From contig MEPT01000006.1 in assembly GCA_001769925.1 (NCBI GenBank), forward strand, positions 1 to 7,002: a DNA stretch of 7,002 bases, written 5' to 3'. Shown here in pieces: positions 5,911 to 7,002 of the stretch (positions are counted from its first letter, which is position 1; each line of letters opens with the position of its first letter). The notes under the pieces are model-generated. The model had not been told where the DNA came from, searched no databases, and saw only the letters and a program-made list of their open reading frames with translations. The stretch is from Bdellovibrionales bacterium RBG_16_40_8 (GTDB lineage: Bacteria > Bdellovibrionota > Bdellovibrionia > Bdellovibrionales > UBA1609). Both the position numbers and the translations under genes were made by a program.

Positions 5911-6987
5911 ATGTTGTATCAGTGGCTGCAAAGCCTATCAGAGTTTATTTCTGCATTTAATGTTTTTCGTTACATAACATTTCGTTCATTTATTTCTTTT
6001 TTTACTGCTTTTTTTATTTGTTATTTTTTAGGCCCACGATTTATTAGGCATTTGACTAAAAAACATTTTCGTCAAAATGTACGAAACGATGGCCCACAGA
6101 CGCATCTAAAAAAACAAGGTACTCCCACTATGGGGGGTGCTCTTATGCTTATCGGGATTCTCGGGGCAGCGCTACTCTGGACAGACATGACAAATTATTT
6201 GGTTTTAGCAACCATGGTAGTAACTATCGGTTTTGGCCTGATTGGTTATACTGATGATTGGTTGAAGATAAATAAAAAAAATACCAAGGGCCTACCGGGT
6301 AAACTTCGTTTAATTTTAGAATTTTGTCTTGTTATAATTACTATGACGCTTTTGATTAGAGCCGGAGTTTTGCCCACGAAAGTATATGTCCCATTTTTTA
6401 AGCAATTTTCGCTTGATTTTGGATTGTTGTATCCGATTTTCGCCAGTTTTGTTGTAGTTGGTACTGCTAATGCTGTGAATTTAACTGATGGTTTAGACGG
6501 TCTTGCTATCGTGCCCGTGATTATTGTTGCCGGCACTTTAGGTGTATTTGCTTACGTTACAGGTCACAGAGAAATTGCGACATATTTAACAATCCCGCAT
6601 GTTGCTGGAGTGGGTGAGCTAACTACATTGTGTTCTGCCGTGGTAGCCGCTGGGCTTGGCTTTTTGTGGTATAATGCGTATCCGGCGCAGGTGTTTATGG
6701 GTGACGTGGGATCGTTATCTCTTGGTGGCTTTATCGGTATAATGTCGGTAATGACAAACAACGAGCTTTTGATGATTATTCTTGGTGGAGTTTTTGTTGC
6801 TGAAGCCCTTTCGGTAATTACTCAAGTGGTATCTTTTAAATTTACTGGTAAGCGTGTATTTAGAATGGCACCAATTCATCACCATTTCGAACTTAAGGGG
6901 CTTGATGAGACAAAAATTATAGTGCGCTTTTGGGTTATTTCATTGTTACTAGCGGTGCTAAGTTTGGCCACGTTGAAACTACGTTAA
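5911..6987 (+). CDS. mraY: Phospho-N-acetylmuramoyl-pentapeptide-transferase (MraY)
   Basis: This 358-aa integral inner-membrane enzyme transfers phospho-MurNAc-pentapeptide from UDP to undecaprenyl phosphate, making lipid I. About ten hydrophobic segments can be placed, for example near residues 21-41, 97-114, 132-150, 168-188, 199-216, 237-254, 286-306 and 336-355. Family signatures are the opening [10 protein letters not shown] (16-25), GTPTMGG (70-76), the DD pair of GYTDDWLK (Asp115, Asp116), [10 protein letters not shown] (190-199, with Asp193 and Asp196), [12 protein letters not shown] (262-273, with Asp265) and the cytoplasmic loop APIHHHFE (320-327). Length is close to that of E. coli MraY (360 aa) and the start matches the family. 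The gene begins 31 bp after murF, with AAGGG at 5896-5900 as a ribosome site 10 bases upstream. It is probably in the same transcript. The gene is complete, and the next gene lies beyond the window (murD or ftsW would be usual). Confidence 0.98.
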   Translation: MLYQWLQSLSEFISAFNVFRYITFRSFISFFTAFFICYFLGPRFIRHLTKKHFRQNVRNDGPQTHLKKQGTPTMGGALMLIGILGAALLWTDMTNYLVLATMVVTIGFGLIGYTDDWLKINKKNTKGLPGKLRLILEFCLVIITMTLLIRAGVLPTKVYVPFFKQFSLDFGLLYPIFASFVVVGTANAVNLTDGLDGLAIVPVIIVAGTLGVFAYVTGHREIATYLTIPHVAGVGELTTLCSAVVAAGLGFLWYNAYPAQVFMGDVGSLSLGGFIGIMSVMTNNELLMIILGGVFVAEALSVITQVVSFKFTGKRVFRMAPIHHHFELKGLDETKIIVRFWVISLLLAVLSLATLKLR

Positions 6988-7002
6988 ATATAAAATAATT
7001 AT

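Overview
The window is about 7 kb of AT-rich (roughly 40% GC by eye), gene-dense bacterial chromosome. Its core is a five-gene rightward cluster: a tyrosine recombinase of the XerC/XerD type, a small HAD phosphatase of the HisB-N/GmhB type, murE, murF and mraY. A leftward sigma-54 activator gene lies divergent to it. Before that, at the left edge, is the probable 3' end of another rightward gene. MurE carries the DNPR signature of meso-diaminopimelate-adding enzymes, and the regulator belongs to the NtrC-type activators. Both fit a Gram-negative bacterium. The gene mix and style suggest a low-GC relative of Bdellovibrionota or the former Deltaproteobacteria, but that placement is inference.

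Layout: 3-176 (+) is a likely C-terminal fragment of an unidentified protein. 172-210 is a perfect 13-bp inverted repeat between convergent genes. 241-1281 (-) encodes a 346-aa sigma-54 activator that has the AAA+ domain and a Fis-type helix-turn-helix but no receiver or other sensor domain. 1282-1425 is the divergent intergenic region, with a good Shine-Dalgarno sequence on each side. 1426-2406 (+) is the Xer recombinase, 2403-2969 the HAD phosphatase, 2966-4459 murE, 4449-5879 murF and 5911-6987 mraY. The last 15 bases hold nothing recognisable.

The first four rightward genes overlap by 4, 4 and 11 bp, and mraY follows after 31 bp, so they are almost certainly one transcript with translational coupling. 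MurE and MurF complete the cytoplasmic UDP-MurNAc-pentapeptide, and MraY moves it onto undecaprenyl phosphate at the inner membrane to make lipid I. The order murE-murF-mraY is the standard dcw order. Here, however, the usual upstream part (mraZ, rsmH, ftsL, ftsI) is absent and the cluster starts with a Xer recombinase and a phosphatase. The sequence shows no clearly new system. The points most worth following are this unusual head of the mur operon, the phosphatase that lacks the zinc-site cysteines of its relatives, and the sensorless sigma-54 activator next door.
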